Shown here: piece by piece, positions 9,254-17,949 of the stretch
How the letters are laid out: the number at the start of each line of letters is the position of its first letter
Numbering within the stretch: position 1 is the stretch's first letter
Assembly (NCBI RefSeq): GCF_020172085.1
Contig: NZ_JAIVAT010000003.1
Location: forward strand, 1,364,001 to 1,428,000
DNA length: 64,000 nucleotides
From: Rossellomorea aquimaris
GTDB taxonomy: Bacteria > Bacillota > Bacilli > Bacillales > Bacillaceae_B
Direction of reading: 5' to 3'
Program-made: the position numbers and the translations under genes
The notes under the pieces: generated by a model
What the model was told of the DNA's origin: nothing
The model's database searches: none
Seen by the model: the letters and a program-made list of their open reading frames with translations, nothing else

Positions 9254-10273
9254 ATGTCGAAATATGATATTGATGTGAATGGTTCATTATTTGAATGGGA
9301 CCTGGAAAATGGTTCCTTTACGTTTGAAAATGATGAAGTTGTATCTTTCTGGGTGAATACAGCATTTAAAACGCTAATTGATTCAATTGAAGAGATTGCT
9401 GGTGAGAAAGAAGCAAGATTGGTTCTTGAAACCGCTGGATACCGAACCGGACTTATCGTCAGTGACTTCTATTTAAAATCGATCGGAAAACCAGAGAAGA
9501 TTCTCGATAAACTGCCGAATACATATGTGACAGCAGGATGGGGGATTACAGAAATATTCTCTTATTCTATTGAAGATCAAACAGCAGTTGTGCAATTTTG
9601 TAATGGATGGGAATACAAAGTGAACGTAGCTCAAGGAAAAGACGCAGAAGGAACTTTCATGCCCGGTCATTGGGCTGGGGTCCTGACCGGTATATTCGGG
9701 TCCAATGTATGGTACAGGGTTGTCAAAAGTCAGATTAGCGGGGACGATTGCAGTGTATATGAGTTTTATCCATCTGATATTTCCCCCTCTTTGAACGTGA
9801 AAGCATTATTGGAAGAACAGACAGCAGCCGCACAAAAAGAATTGGAGCGGATAACCAATCAGAGAACAGAAGTATTATCCGAAATCATTAAAGAAATTTC
9901 TTCTCCAATCATTCCGGTGTTGGATTCCATTCTCGTCGTTCCCCTTGTTGGGCGCTATAACGAAATCAGAGCGGAAGAATTACTAAACAAAACACTTCTC
10001 AATCTTCCGAGGTATAATGCTGAGTTCTTAATTATCGATTTGACCAGTCTCAGCTGGGTTGACGACTATACTCTCACATTCATACAAAAATTTGTGGGAG
10101 CTTCTTCCCTTTTAGGAACCACTTGTTTGCTTGTTGGGATTTCTACAGAATTAAGTATGAAAGTGACTCAAAGTGGCTTTCGAATGAATCACATCCCCTG
10201 CTTCTCCCTCCTTCAGCAAGGAATGAATTATGCATTGGATCAATTAGGGTTGGAGATTGCCAGGAAGGTATAA
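9254..10273 (+). CDS. V4R-like sensor plus STAS domain regulator (RsbR-type)
   Basis: A 339-residue cytosolic protein. Residues 1-175 resemble a V4R ligand-binding domain: the end has HWAGVLTGIFG, then a Cys/Asp-rich segment (SGDDCSVYEFYP). A short coiled coil follows (about 185-220) and a C-terminal STAS domain (about 225-339). The STAS part is of the RsbR type that builds stressosomes, but the two phosphorylated threonines of RsbR appear replaced by Asp271 and Lys303. ATG at 9254 is chosen because the sequence starts cleanly there; a TTG at 9125 would add an unrelated hydrophobic stretch. It is transcribed alone and divergent from the yhgE-like gene. Confidence 0.72.
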   Translation: MSKYDIDVNGSLFEWDLENGSFTFENDEVVSFWVNTAFKTLIDSIEEIAGEKEARLVLETAGYRTGLIVSDFYLKSIGKPEKILDKLPNTYVTAGWGITEIFSYSIEDQTAVVQFCNGWEYKVNVAQGKDAEGTFMPGHWAGVLTGIFGSNVWYRVVKSQISGDDCSVYEFYPSDISPSLNVKALLEEQTAAAQKELERITNQRTEVLSEIIKEISSPIIPVLDSILVVPLVGRYNEIRAEELLNKTLLNLPRYNAEFLIIDLTSLSWVDDYTLTFIQKFVGASSLLGTTCLLVGISTELSMKVTQSGFRMNHIPCFSLLQQGMNYALDQLGLEIARKV

Positions 10274-10323
10274 GATGGTATGACCCACATAACTTCATTT
10301 CATATTTTTTTACACTGTCAACT

Positions 10324-10356
10324 AAAAGAGCATGATCCTGAGGATCATGCTCTTTT
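10324..10356. terminator. Bidirectional terminator between STAS and CgoX-type genes
   Basis: Perfect 15-bp stem AAAAGAGCATGATCC / GGATCATGCTCTTTT with a 3-nt loop. The stop codon of the minus-strand gene (10345) lies inside the stem. Confidence 0.85.
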
Positions 10357-11742
10357 GATGATATCATTTATTATGGTTTCGGCTGTTTCCTTTCCGTTTT
10401 GAATACAAGCTCCAATTCCCACTCCGTAATATGATGCTCCGGCCAATGCCACATTTGGCATCTCTTTTAAGAGTGTTCGCTCTAATGAATTCACGGATTG
10501 ATTGTGCCCAAGTAGGTAATTGGGCATCAGATTTTTCCAATTGGTTACTTCAACGGTGATAGGTTCTGCATAAATTCCGATGCTCTTTCTTATATCTTCG
10601 AGTGCGACTCGTGTCAATTCTTCGTTGTTCAAATTCTTTAATGTATCATATTGGCTGTTTGAACTCTTATAAAAGAGTCTCACTAGGAGATTCTGGTTTC
10701 GGGATGTGTGTTTCCATTTACGACTAGTCCAAGTACATGCATCACACTTCACGTCCCTTTCATCGGATACAATAAATCCAGTGCCATCCGCAGGCAGTTC
10801 CTCATCACGTACATCGAAAGCCAGGTAAATGGATATCAGGGATGAGTTTTTTAATTGATTGAAGTCACGATCCAATGATTCCTGTTCCAGGATTCGTTGT
10901 GTTATATCGTGTGGAGTAGCCAAAATGACATAGTCAGCATGGATGTCTTCATGTCCATTTATCGACAGCTCGTACTTGTCACCGACCTTTCTTAGTTTGG
11001 TTGTTTCTGCACCTTTTAGAATGGTGGCATCCGTGCACTCTTCTTCTAAACGGTCAATGATTTTGGCTAAGCCTTTATTGAAAGATACGAATTTTTTATT
11101 GGAAGCACCTTTAAATTTCAGTTTATTTGCAGATAATCCTTTAATAATGCTTCCGTATTCATTTTTATAGTCGAGTAGATAGGGTAAAGTAGAAGCCAAG
11201 GTCAGTTTATACAAGTCTCCAGAATAAACCCCCGATAATACAGGCGCAATCTGGTTTTCAACCAGTTCTCTTCCCAGGAAAGCTTCCAAAAATTCTCCAA
11301 TAGAACTTTCCTTGGTAAACCGGGAATTATTAGTCTCCAGATCCAGAAGCGCAGCCTTCTTCCCATCTTCAGAGATCAGGGTACTTTCCCCCAATGCCTC
11401 CACATTCATAGGAATACCGAAGATTGAATCAACTGGAATTTTATGCAATTCTCCATTTGTATATATGTAGGATGTCCCGGTTTCGTTGTAAACGAGCTCA
11501 TCTTGTAGTTGAAGTTCCTCGACCAAAGGAAGGACTGCCTCATGGCGGGCAACTATTGAATCCGCCCCTGTTTCAATTATGTAATCTCCTTCCTCTACAG
11601 TTCTGATCTTTCCACCAAGATTGTGATCTCGTTCGATTAACAGTAACTTTAATTCAGATTTATGTTCTTTTGACATTTTATGTAGGTGATACAGTGCCGT
11701 TAAACCTGTAATTCCCCCACCTACGACAACCACTGTTTTCAT
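10345..11742 (-). CDS. Protoporphyrinogen/coproporphyrinogen III oxidase (HemY/CgoX type)
   Basis: A 465-residue FAD enzyme of haem synthesis. The N-terminal dinucleotide motif is VVVGGGITGLTALYHL, followed by the GGKIRT and ETGADSI blocks of this family; the C-terminus has ALAGASYYGVGIGACIQNG. Length matches B. subtilis HemY (about 470). In Bacillus hemY normally sits in hemEHY; here it stands alone, so it may be a second copy or the gene may have moved. ATG at 11742 follows GGAG by 8 nt; the ATG at 11760 is less well placed. Its stop lies inside the shared terminator. Confidence 0.85.
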   Translation of the reverse strand: MKTVVVVGGGITGLTALYHLHKMSKEHKSELKLLLIERDHNLGGKIRTVEEGDYIIETGADSIVARHEAVLPLVEELQLQDELVYNETGTSYIYTNGELHKIPVDSIFGIPMNVEALGESTLISEDGKKAALLDLETNNSRFTKESSIGEFLEAFLGRELVENQIAPVLSGVYSGDLYKLTLASTLPYLLDYKNEYGSIIKGLSANKLKFKGASNKKFVSFNKGLAKIIDRLEEECTDATILKGAETTKLRKVGDKYELSINGHEDIHADYVILATPHDITQRILEQESLDRDFNQLKNSSLISIYLAFDVRDEELPADGTGFIVSDERDVKCDACTWTSRKWKHTSRNQNLLVRLFYKSSNSQYDTLKNLNNEELTRVALEDIRKSIGIYAEPITVEVTNWKNLMPNYLLGHNQSVNSLERTLLKEMPNVALAGASYYGVGIGACIQNGKETAETIINDIIKRA

Positions 11743-11900
11743 ACCATTCACTCCATACATTTCGTTTATGTATACAGATTATCATGTTTCCCCCGTATTA
11801 GAAAAACAAACTGTGACGGTTTTAGGAAAAGTGCGCCCTAATAATATAGAGGTAACGGATAGCAGTGATTCGTTGTATATTACTAATGCATAATTCAAAG

Positions 11901-11930
11901 TTGACTACTAGGAATAGTTTGTTTTATAAT
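11901..11930 (+). promoter_or_regulatory. Sigma-A promoter of the S-box leader
   Basis: TTGACT and a perfect TATAAT separated by 18 bp, about 28 bp upstream of the first riboswitch nucleotide. The transcript would begin near 11937. Confidence 0.7.
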
Positions 11931-11957
11931 ACAAATAATCATTTACAACCATATAAC

Positions 11958-12066
11958 CACTTATCCAGAGAGGCAGAGGGACTGGCCCGATGAAGCCTCA
12001 GCAACAGATTCTACACGGTAGAACACTGTGCTAATTCCACAAGCATTGCCTTGAAAGATGAGTCGA
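11958..12066 (+). promoter_or_regulatory. SAM-I riboswitch (S-box)
   Basis: The conserved S-box core is present in order: CTTATCCAGAGAGGCAGAGG, GACTGGCCCGATGAAGCC, CAGCAACA, GTGCTAATTCC and TTGAAAGATGAG. This aptamer binds S-adenosylmethionine and switches between antiterminator and terminator. The terminator follows at 12075. The only gene behind it within the window is a small FbpA-like gene, an unusual target for an S-box. Confidence 0.93.
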
Positions 12067-12074
12067 AGTTACAC

Positions 12075-12111
12075 AAAGCCTTCTTCTTATTTTTTAGGAA
12101 GTGGGCTTTTT
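12075..12111 (+). terminator. Riboswitch-controlled terminator
   Basis: AAAGCC pairs with GGCTTT across a TTCTTC / GAAG inner stem with one mismatch, and the stem is followed by a run of five T. It is the expression platform of the S-box; its 5' side should compete with the antiterminator formed when SAM is scarce. Confidence 0.8.
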
Positions 12112-12163
12112 CATTGGGTAGACTCTTCTTCTATTTTCAGACATAACAATAGGAGTGATTAGA

Positions 12164-12379
12164 ATGGGGAAAATCCCTCAAGGAATTAAACAGAATCGAA
12201 GAAACGAATTAGTGAACAAATTAATCGTCCACAACTTTTTCAAAAAAGGTGACAAACAACTATTTGAATTGAGCTTGGAGGAACTTGAAGAAGAGTATCA
12301 ATGTATCCAAAATAATTGTCACCCGCATAATGATGTTGGTTCGATTCATTGGAAGAATATTGGTAGGAAAAGTAGCTAA
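12164..12379 (+). CDS. FbpA-like small protein (Fur-regulated basic protein A family)
   Basis: A 71-residue soluble protein. The core RRNELVNKLI, then GDKQLFELSLEELEEEY, matches the short FbpA family, the Bacillus protein that works with the FsrA small RNA in iron sparing; the family name is from pattern memory. A long C-terminal tail (about 20 residues, NNCHPHNDVG) is extra. AGGAGTG sits 6 nt before ATG 12164. It is the only gene under the S-box, so SAM rather than iron is the visible input; no Fur box was seen. Confidence 0.6.
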   Translation: MGKIPQGIKQNRRNELVNKLIVHNFFKKGDKQLFELSLEELEEEYQCIQNNCHPHNDVGSIHWKNIGRKSS

Positions 12380-12412
12380 AGAAACACCAATCCAAGGTGG
12401 ATTGGTGCTTCT
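12380..12412. terminator. Terminator between FbpA-like gene and spoIIP
   Basis: CACCAATCCA / TGGATTGGTG with a 3-nt loop, extended by AAGAA / TTCTT with one mismatch. It lies just after the small gene's stop and 32 bp past the convergent spoIIP stop. Confidence 0.75.
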
Positions 12413-12443
12413 TATTGTTCAGCATTGTCATTCAAACGTGATC

Positions 12444-13610
12444 TCATTGTGCATTAACTTCAACGGCATCTTTCTTATAGTATGAAGCAAAGATTTCCGC
12501 AAATGCTTCGGTAGAATTATATAATTCTACTAAGTTATTTTCCACACCTCCAAATTCAAGGAGCATGGCTTGTTCCGTTAAATCCTGATTGTAGACTCCG
12601 TTTCCTTCCGCCCTCGTTTTAACAAAGACGCCTCGACTGATCCCCGGATATTTCTCTTCTAATTTAGCATTTAATTCTTTTGCGATTTTCAGGTTCTTTT
12701 CATAATTTTTATTTTCTTTCCCTACGATAAAAAATAAACGGGCATAGCTCTTACCGTTTATGGCTTTGGTTGTGATGTCCCTTGGCATGGAATCACGATG
12801 TATATCAATTAAATAGTTCAGGTTATCATCCTGTGCTATGGCTTCCTGAACCAATCCTCTTGAAAGCTTATAAGATTCGAAATACGTCCAAGACTTATTT
12901 TTTAATGCCTGGTTTACATCTGTCTTATCATGAACCACTCCAATTCCCCTAGATTCAAGTTCTTGCTTCAGTTTCGACCCGACCGCAATGACGTTTACCT
13001 TCTCGTTTGTACTGGCAGGATCTTTCGAGTCATTGTTTTTGATTAAAGGACTGAAAGCTTCCCAGCTGTGAGAATGATAAATAAAGACCGATTTATTCTC
13101 AATCTCCTGCACTCCATTTCCGGAGTCATGATTCGCTTCATCAATTTGGCTTTGGTCAATCTCCTGATCCTTTAGCTGGTCTTCCGTTGGTGCAGGTGAT
13201 TCGTTCGGAAGATTCGTGATGTCCGTCCCTTTCCCGGCAACTGCTATGTGAGTATGATAATTTTCAATGCCTGGTATCTCCCGACCAAATAGACTCCTGG
13301 GATCGAGGAGAGAGACATTCGTAACGCTTTCCAACCAATCGAAGTCATTGTTCATTGCCTCTTTATTTTCGATGCGTAATCCTGTCATTTCCTGTGACAA
13401 CAGCATAAGAAAGGTTTCCTTTGGTACCAATTCAGATACCGAAGTATAAAATATGCTATCCACCCTCAATTTAATGGCCGTCGATGATATCAGCCAAACC
13501 ATTAAATACATGAGGATAATGCCTATCAACACAATCCGGATGACGGCTTTCATAGAGACGAATACTAGTGGGACTAAACTATTATTATTTCGAGACTTAT
13601 ACGACATCAT
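12444..13610 (-). CDS. spoIIP: Stage II sporulation protein P (SpoIIP) homologue
   Basis: A 388-residue protein with one N-terminal membrane helix (about residues 22-45) and a C-terminal peptidoglycan hydrolase domain from about 170. Family blocks are FIYHSHSWEAF, LIDIHRDSMPR and LLEFGGVENN, which carry the zinc-binding His and Glu residues. SpoIIP is an amidase/endopeptidase of the DMP complex that drives engulfment in the mother cell. Canonical spoIIP lies next to gpr; this copy does not, so it may be a paralogue or a moved gene. Start at 13610 is a double ATG behind AGGGG. Confidence 0.85.
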   Translation of the reverse strand: MMSYKSRNNNSLVPLVFVSMKAVIRIVLIGIILMYLMVWLISSTAIKLRVDSIFYTSVSELVPKETFLMLLSQEMTGLRIENKEAMNNDFDWLESVTNVSLLDPRSLFGREIPGIENYHTHIAVAGKGTDITNLPNESPAPTEDQLKDQEIDQSQIDEANHDSGNGVQEIENKSVFIYHSHSWEAFSPLIKNNDSKDPASTNEKVNVIAVGSKLKQELESRGIGVVHDKTDVNQALKNKSWTYFESYKLSRGLVQEAIAQDDNLNYLIDIHRDSMPRDITTKAINGKSYARLFFIVGKENKNYEKNLKIAKELNAKLEEKYPGISRGVFVKTRAEGNGVYNQDLTEQAMLLEFGGVENNLVELYNSTEAFAEIFASYYKKDAVEVNAQ

Positions 13611-13790
13611 CAGTACCCCTATATAAAGTATTTGATAATTAACTTTATGCAGATGATGGGTTGAGTAGAAGGATTTTTCAGGGATTCGGTCGGATTTCCT
13701 ATAAATCTACGTTTCATTATGTTCTAAAAGATATTTTCGCAACCAAGCTGTAAAAACAAAAAATACACATTGACCTGTTTTTTTTGATTG

Positions 13791-15266
13791 TTACCTTTCA
13801 TTCACTTCATAGGCAGCCCTTACACCTGATTCAACTGCCCCTTCCATCCATCCATGAAAAGATGAGGTGTGTTCTCCAGCAAAATGAATTCTTCCTTCAG
13901 GTGTTCGCATGTAATCTCCAATGTCGGCTGCCTGACCAGGTGTATAAAGAGTGAAACATCCTGCTGAGAATGGATTCTTACTCCAATTATATACAAAATA
14001 ATTAAGAATCTCTGTGTAGACTCGATTTCCATATACCTTTGACAAATCCTCTAGAACCTCACTAATGATTGCTTCTTTTGATTTACTGTTCCATAAAAGT
14101 GCGTTCTGTCCCCAACTGTAACTAGCAAGCATGACACCCGGCATATTAGTGCCTATATCATGACTTGGCATGTAGGTAAACCGGGTAGGGAGATCCGATA
14201 TAATATTCCCATAATTCAGTTCTTCCCAGAAGCGACTCCTGAATTCAATCCCGACCTTTACCGCAGGTACATTGGTCACTTCACGGATGCCCTGCCACTT
14301 TTTAAACGAAATGGAGTTATAAGGTACAACTTCTATGAATTGAAACACGGTAAAAGGTACAGTGACTATCACATAGTCACCTTCGAATTCTCCGCGTGTT
14401 CCAATCTTTAAGTTTGTTGTGTGAACGGTAACTCCCGACCCAGACTGGATGATTTGGATGACTTTTTGGTTCAGTAAAATATGAGATTGAATTTCTCCAG
14501 CTAAAGAATAAGGTAAACGGTCATTTCCTCCCGTTATTTCATAAAACTTTGTTTCTTTCCTGAAAATCGGGAATATTATATCTTTTAATATATCGACAAA
14601 TGAAAATTCAGGGAATCCTTCTATTCCAAGAATGACATTGATTTTTCGTATTGCATTTAATGATAATGATTTCCCAAACGGATTATTAGATAAAAATTGT
14701 CCCATCGAATAATGAGAGTATTTCTTTATCAAGTTTAGTTGTTCTTCATGTTCACTTTTCTTATACAGCTCCACAAAGGGTTTGGTCGCTTCCAAAAACA
14801 GTTCAGAAGCAGTTTTTCCCTTTTCTTCTTCAGGGAGGGGATATTGGAGGATATCTGGATCTTCTTCATACTGTTTTCTCGTCACTAAAATGTTATTCAC
14901 TAGAAGAAGATCTCTTGGTGAAGAATTTAGAAAGGGCTGAAATGGAAGTTTGAATTTATGGATATACTCAAATACCAAATGATGATTATCCGGAATCCTC
15001 ATAGCTCCAGCATCCAGGTAATTCCCTTTGGTAAACGGTTTACGGACTGTATATACCCTCCCACCGATCCGTTTATTCCCTTCTAAAATGGTCACATCAT
15101 GCCCGGCCTTAAGGAGGATTGAGCCTGCAACTAATCCGCTCATACCTGCCCCGATGATGATTACTTTTTTTGGTAATGAGGGATTTAATCCTTTTCTAAT
15201 AATAGAAAGCATATCATCTGGATATTTCAACTCAGAAGGGGCATCTCTAATGAATCGATACTTCAT
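13791..15266 (-). CDS. Flavin monoamine/L-amino-acid oxidase family protein
   Basis: A 491-residue FAD amine oxidase. Near residue 35 the text reads VIIIGAGMSGLVAGSILLKAG and later GGRVYTV, the FAD-binding and GG doublet motifs; the C-terminus has HFAGEHTSSFHGWMEGAVESG, the conserved FAD-anchoring end. Related Bacillus proteins oxidise L-amino acids or amines and release H2O2 and ammonia; the substrate is unknown. No signal peptide is visible. AAGGAGG lies 9 nt before the ATG. It is transcribed alone, convergent with nothing close. Confidence 0.82.
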   Translation of the reverse strand: MKYRFIRDAPSELKYPDDMLSIIRKGLNPSLPKKVIIIGAGMSGLVAGSILLKAGHDVTILEGNKRIGGRVYTVRKPFTKGNYLDAGAMRIPDNHHLVFEYIHKFKLPFQPFLNSSPRDLLLVNNILVTRKQYEEDPDILQYPLPEEEKGKTASELFLEATKPFVELYKKSEHEEQLNLIKKYSHYSMGQFLSNNPFGKSLSLNAIRKINVILGIEGFPEFSFVDILKDIIFPIFRKETKFYEITGGNDRLPYSLAGEIQSHILLNQKVIQIIQSGSGVTVHTTNLKIGTRGEFEGDYVIVTVPFTVFQFIEVVPYNSISFKKWQGIREVTNVPAVKVGIEFRSRFWEELNYGNIISDLPTRFTYMPSHDIGTNMPGVMLASYSWGQNALLWNSKSKEAIISEVLEDLSKVYGNRVYTEILNYFVYNWSKNPFSAGCFTLYTPGQAADIGDYMRTPEGRIHFAGEHTSSFHGWMEGAVESGVRAAYEVNER

Positions 15267-15468
15267 TTAAACCTACCTCCTTATTATTACATCATATGAT
15301 TCGCTACAAGGAGGTATACGTTTGGATAACGTGATGTATGGCTCATTTCCACATGTATTCAGAACACTTGTTTCTAATAGGTGTTATTTATGCTATAATT
15401 AGGATTCAACGGGTCTACGAGACTGTATTTAGTCAATCCCTTGAGGCAGTAGAAGGGAGACATGTTAA

Positions 15469-15705
15469 ATGTCACTGAAAAATATTGAGACCATGCTTAA
15501 GACGTTGAAAGAATTCAAGGAAAGTGAGATTGTTCATACGATTTCCGATTATGAACACTCACCTATTATGACGGTTACTTATCATTCCGACACGGAGAGC
15601 TTTCAGATTACCTATGTGGAATCAATGAAAGTGGAAATATATACTGACATCAGCCTTTTGGCCACTACTATAGAACGGATCTTACTTATTGAAGTGTCAA
15701 ATTGA
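15469..15705 (+). CDS. Small hypothetical protein, possibly DUF1797/YkuJ-like
   Basis: A 78-residue protein with AAGGGAGA 8 nt before the ATG. An N-terminal helix (residues 1-20), then strands of the pattern MTVTYHSDTESFQITYV and an acidic C-terminal helix recall the DUF1797 fold of YkuJ. The match is by shape and motif order and is tentative. It has no membrane segment or Cys residue. It precedes one of the GGGACGGACC palindromes. Confidence 0.5.
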   Translation: MSLKNIETMLKTLKEFKESEIVHTISDYEHSPIMTVTYHSDTESFQITYVESMKVEIYTDISLLATTIERILLIEVSN

Positions 15706-15743
15706 ATGAATAACATCATCATGATAACTACTCATCGATTATT

Positions 15744-15762
15744 GAGGGTAGGTCCGTCCCTC
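15744..15762. repeat. GGGACGGACC palindrome, copy 1 (short form)
   Basis: GAGGG and CCCTC flank TAGGTCCGT. It is the shortest of seven related elements in the window and lies between two convergent genes. Confidence 0.6.
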
Positions 15763-15772
15763 TATGAAATAC

Positions 15773-15811
15773 AAAAACGAGCATGAACCATAAATGGTTA
15801 TGCTCGTTTTT
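15773..15811. terminator. Bidirectional terminator
   Basis: AAAAACGAGCAT pairs with ATGCTCGTTTTT around a GAACC / GGTT inner stem. It lies 10 bp from the end of the minus-strand DUF3892 gene and follows the plus-strand small gene. Confidence 0.85.
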
Positions 15812-15820
15812 GTTTGTGGA

Positions 15821-16135
15821 TTAGAAAGAAGGCAGCTCTCCTAGATTATTCTCTTTCACCCCATCAGGCTCACTACGGAGAACGTCCCTCCCATAACGAT
15901 GAATGACATCGACATGAGCGATTTTTCCGGCTTTTGCTTCCTCCAGTGCCGTGACATAATCAAGTTCCCTTCCACTCTCGGTTTTGAAAGCGATAAGGTC
16001 ATCATCACTATTCCTTCGGACAGCAATGATATGTTCGGCTCCTGCAGTAAGTTCTTCAGCCATCTCAAGCTTAGCCTGGACTTTCCCCTGCTGCTTATAT
16101 TCCTCATAAATTTGTTCAAAATTCTTTTCATTCAT
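15821..16135 (-). CDS. DUF3892 domain protein
   Basis: A 104-residue protein. Residues from about 32 onward follow the DUF3892 pattern: HIIAVRRNSDDDLIAFK, GRELDYVTALEEAKAG, then HRYGRDVLRSEPDG and NNLGELPSF. Function of the family is unknown; it is common in Bacillus near spore and phage genes. ATG at 16135 has GGAGGTG 6 nt upstream, and a GTG three codons earlier is rejected because it overlaps the Shine-Dalgarno site. Confidence 0.82.
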   Translation of the reverse strand: MNEKNFEQIYEEYKQQGKVQAKLEMAEELTAGAEHIIAVRRNSDDDLIAFKTESGRELDYVTALEEAKAGKIAHVDVIHRYGRDVLRSEPDGVKENNLGELPSF

Positions 16136-16226
16136 TGTATTCACCTCCCGAACATACGTTTAGTATTTACGGAGGGGAGGTGTTTTATAAAACAAATTGG
16201 CGTGCCTATGCTACAACACTCTGCTT

Positions 16227-17654
16227 TCAAGACTCATTTAATTTTGCCAGTACATTGTTGAGCATTTTTCTTTGAATTTCTATTCCTGCCAGAGCATTTT
16301 CCACATTCTTTTTATACACACTCAAGATGCTTTGACCATAGGTGGTTCCTGGCACAGCCCATTTCCCATTTAAATCGGTCCAGTTTCTGGCAGTTCCTCT
16401 GGTCACCAATGTAAATCGGGGGTCGACCAGTGTTTGCCCATCAGGGAGTGGACTTGTGGATGCATAAGCGTATAGATGCTGAATATGGGCCAGTACACCC
16501 TCTTCCGGGGTAGCGAAAGTGGCTCCATCGTTTCCGGCTCCAGTTGTGCCGATCCCCGCATAATTATTTTGACCAGGCTTTACTTGACCAGTGAATCTAA
16601 AGTAATTTGTTTCGTGTATCGCTTGCGCAAAAGCTATATCTCCCCTAATTCCATATAGATCACCGAAAGAAATATAAAATTTACCCAGTAAAGGTGCTTC
16701 AGGGTTAATGGTTTTGGCGAAGTCATCCAATTGCCGGGCTTGGACAACTGATGTTCCCAATATGGAATATTCGATTCCTGGCAGCTGAGTAGGTTGTGGG
16801 GGCTGGGTAGGTTTTGGAGGTTCGGTTGGTGGTGGTTCAGTAGGAATCGGTGCTGGTGCAGCTCCTTCTGCCAGAATGAAGGCTTGGATTCCAATACGTT
16901 CTAATGATTTTACTTGTTCTTCTGCGTTAACCCGTTCGGAAAAAGCACCCGCTTGGACCCTGTAATAGGTCTTTCCTGAAATCTTTACGGTATCGATAAA
17001 TGATTCAAACCCACCCTCTTTCAACTCATTCACACGGATTTCAGCATTCTTGCGCTCGGTAAACGAACCTGCAATAACTTTAAAGAGTTGCTTAATACCT
17101 GATTCCTTTACCGGCAGGGACAATGCTTTCGCTATACCTTTTGAAAGTCCAATCGCTACTTTCTGCCTGAATTGCTCATTCTTTAAATGAGCAAGATCTT
17201 CAGGGTTATCAACAAACAAGACTTCGACAAGCACTGATGGCATTTTCGTTTCACGAAGCACATGGAAATTGGCTCTCTTTTCACCCCTATCGATGATCTT
17301 GAATGGCTGAACGGCTGCCACCACTTCACTATGGATTGCTTCCTGATAGTTTAGTGTTTCGGGAAGTATTGGGCCGTTGTATATATAGCTTTCAAATCCA
17401 CTACCACCTCCAGCATTATGGTGAATGGACAAATAAAAATCAAGATTGGAACGATTGGCGAGGTTCGACCTTTCAGTTAAGGACAAAGTCTGATCTCCTG
17501 TTCTCGTCATTAAAACATTTACTTTATAATTGGCCAATAAATATTCTTTAACCTTTAATGCCGTTAATAAATTATATGTCTTCTCTTCGCTTCCTTTATA
17601 ACTAGCACCTGGATCAGATCCTCCATGTCCTGGATCAATCATGATGGTTTTCAA
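16227..17654 (-). CDS. N-acetylmuramoyl-L-alanine amidase fused to SPOR and glucosaminidase domains
   Basis: A 475-residue cell-wall hydrolase without a signal peptide. Residues 1-180 are Amidase_3 (MIDPGHGGSDPGA, LSIHHNA, VLVEVLFVDN, with His, Glu and His zinc ligands). Two SPOR-type repeats follow (about 185-265; FKVIAGSFTERKNAEIRV and YRVQAGAFSERVNAEEQV). A Pro/Thr linker at about 268-290 joins a glucosaminidase-like domain (about 310-470; AQAIHETNYFRFTG). It resembles CwlC, a mother-cell lysis enzyme lacking a signal peptide, but with an added hydrolase. TTG at 17654 has AAGGAGG upstream and gives MKTIMID. Confidence 0.88.
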   Translation of the reverse strand: MKTIMIDPGHGGSDPGASYKGSEEKTYNLLTALKVKEYLLANYKVNVLMTRTGDQTLSLTERSNLANRSNLDFYLSIHHNAGGGSGFESYIYNGPILPETLNYQEAIHSEVVAAVQPFKIIDRGEKRANFHVLRETKMPSVLVEVLFVDNPEDLAHLKNEQFRQKVAIGLSKGIAKALSLPVKESGIKQLFKVIAGSFTERKNAEIRVNELKEGGFESFIDTVKISGKTYYRVQAGAFSERVNAEEQVKSLERIGIQAFILAEGAAPAPIPTEPPPTEPPKPTQPPQPTQLPGIEYSILGTSVVQARQLDDFAKTINPEAPLLGKFYISFGDLYGIRGDIAFAQAIHETNYFRFTGQVKPGQNNYAGIGTTGAGNDGATFATPEEGVLAHIQHLYAYASTSPLPDGQTLVDPRFTLVTRGTARNWTDLNGKWAVPGTTYGQSILSVYKKNVENALAGIEIQRKMLNNVLAKLNES

Positions 17655-17751
17655 TAAACTTCCTCCTTACAATAGAATAGACATATAGTACTATATTCAC
17701 ATTCAGACAAGCATGATTGGACACTATCCTATCATCTTTCTATTATCAAAC

Positions 17752-17792
17752 AAAAAAATGTTCCCTGCTATTGAGCGGGGAAACATTTTTTT
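17752..17792 (-). terminator. Terminator of the small gene at 17950
   Basis: AATGTT..CCC pairs with GGGG..AACATT around an 11-nt loop; the minus-strand product ends in TTTTTTTG. It lies about 160 bp past the small gene and upstream of the amidase. Confidence 0.7.
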
Positions 17793-17949
17793 ACGCACGA
17801 TTCTATATGTTTATGGAGGGGACTTTCTAATAGGGTTGTCAAAACTTCTCTCTATATTTTATTACCCAAAACACGTTCTTATTCGCTTTATTCATCATCA
17901 TTGAACTTGTCGACCGGCGGAGTACCATACTGAGACCGCTTCAATTATT

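Noticed and set aside
17713..17904. 63-codon plus-strand frame
   Set aside because: It crosses a terminator hairpin and lacks a ribosome-binding site.
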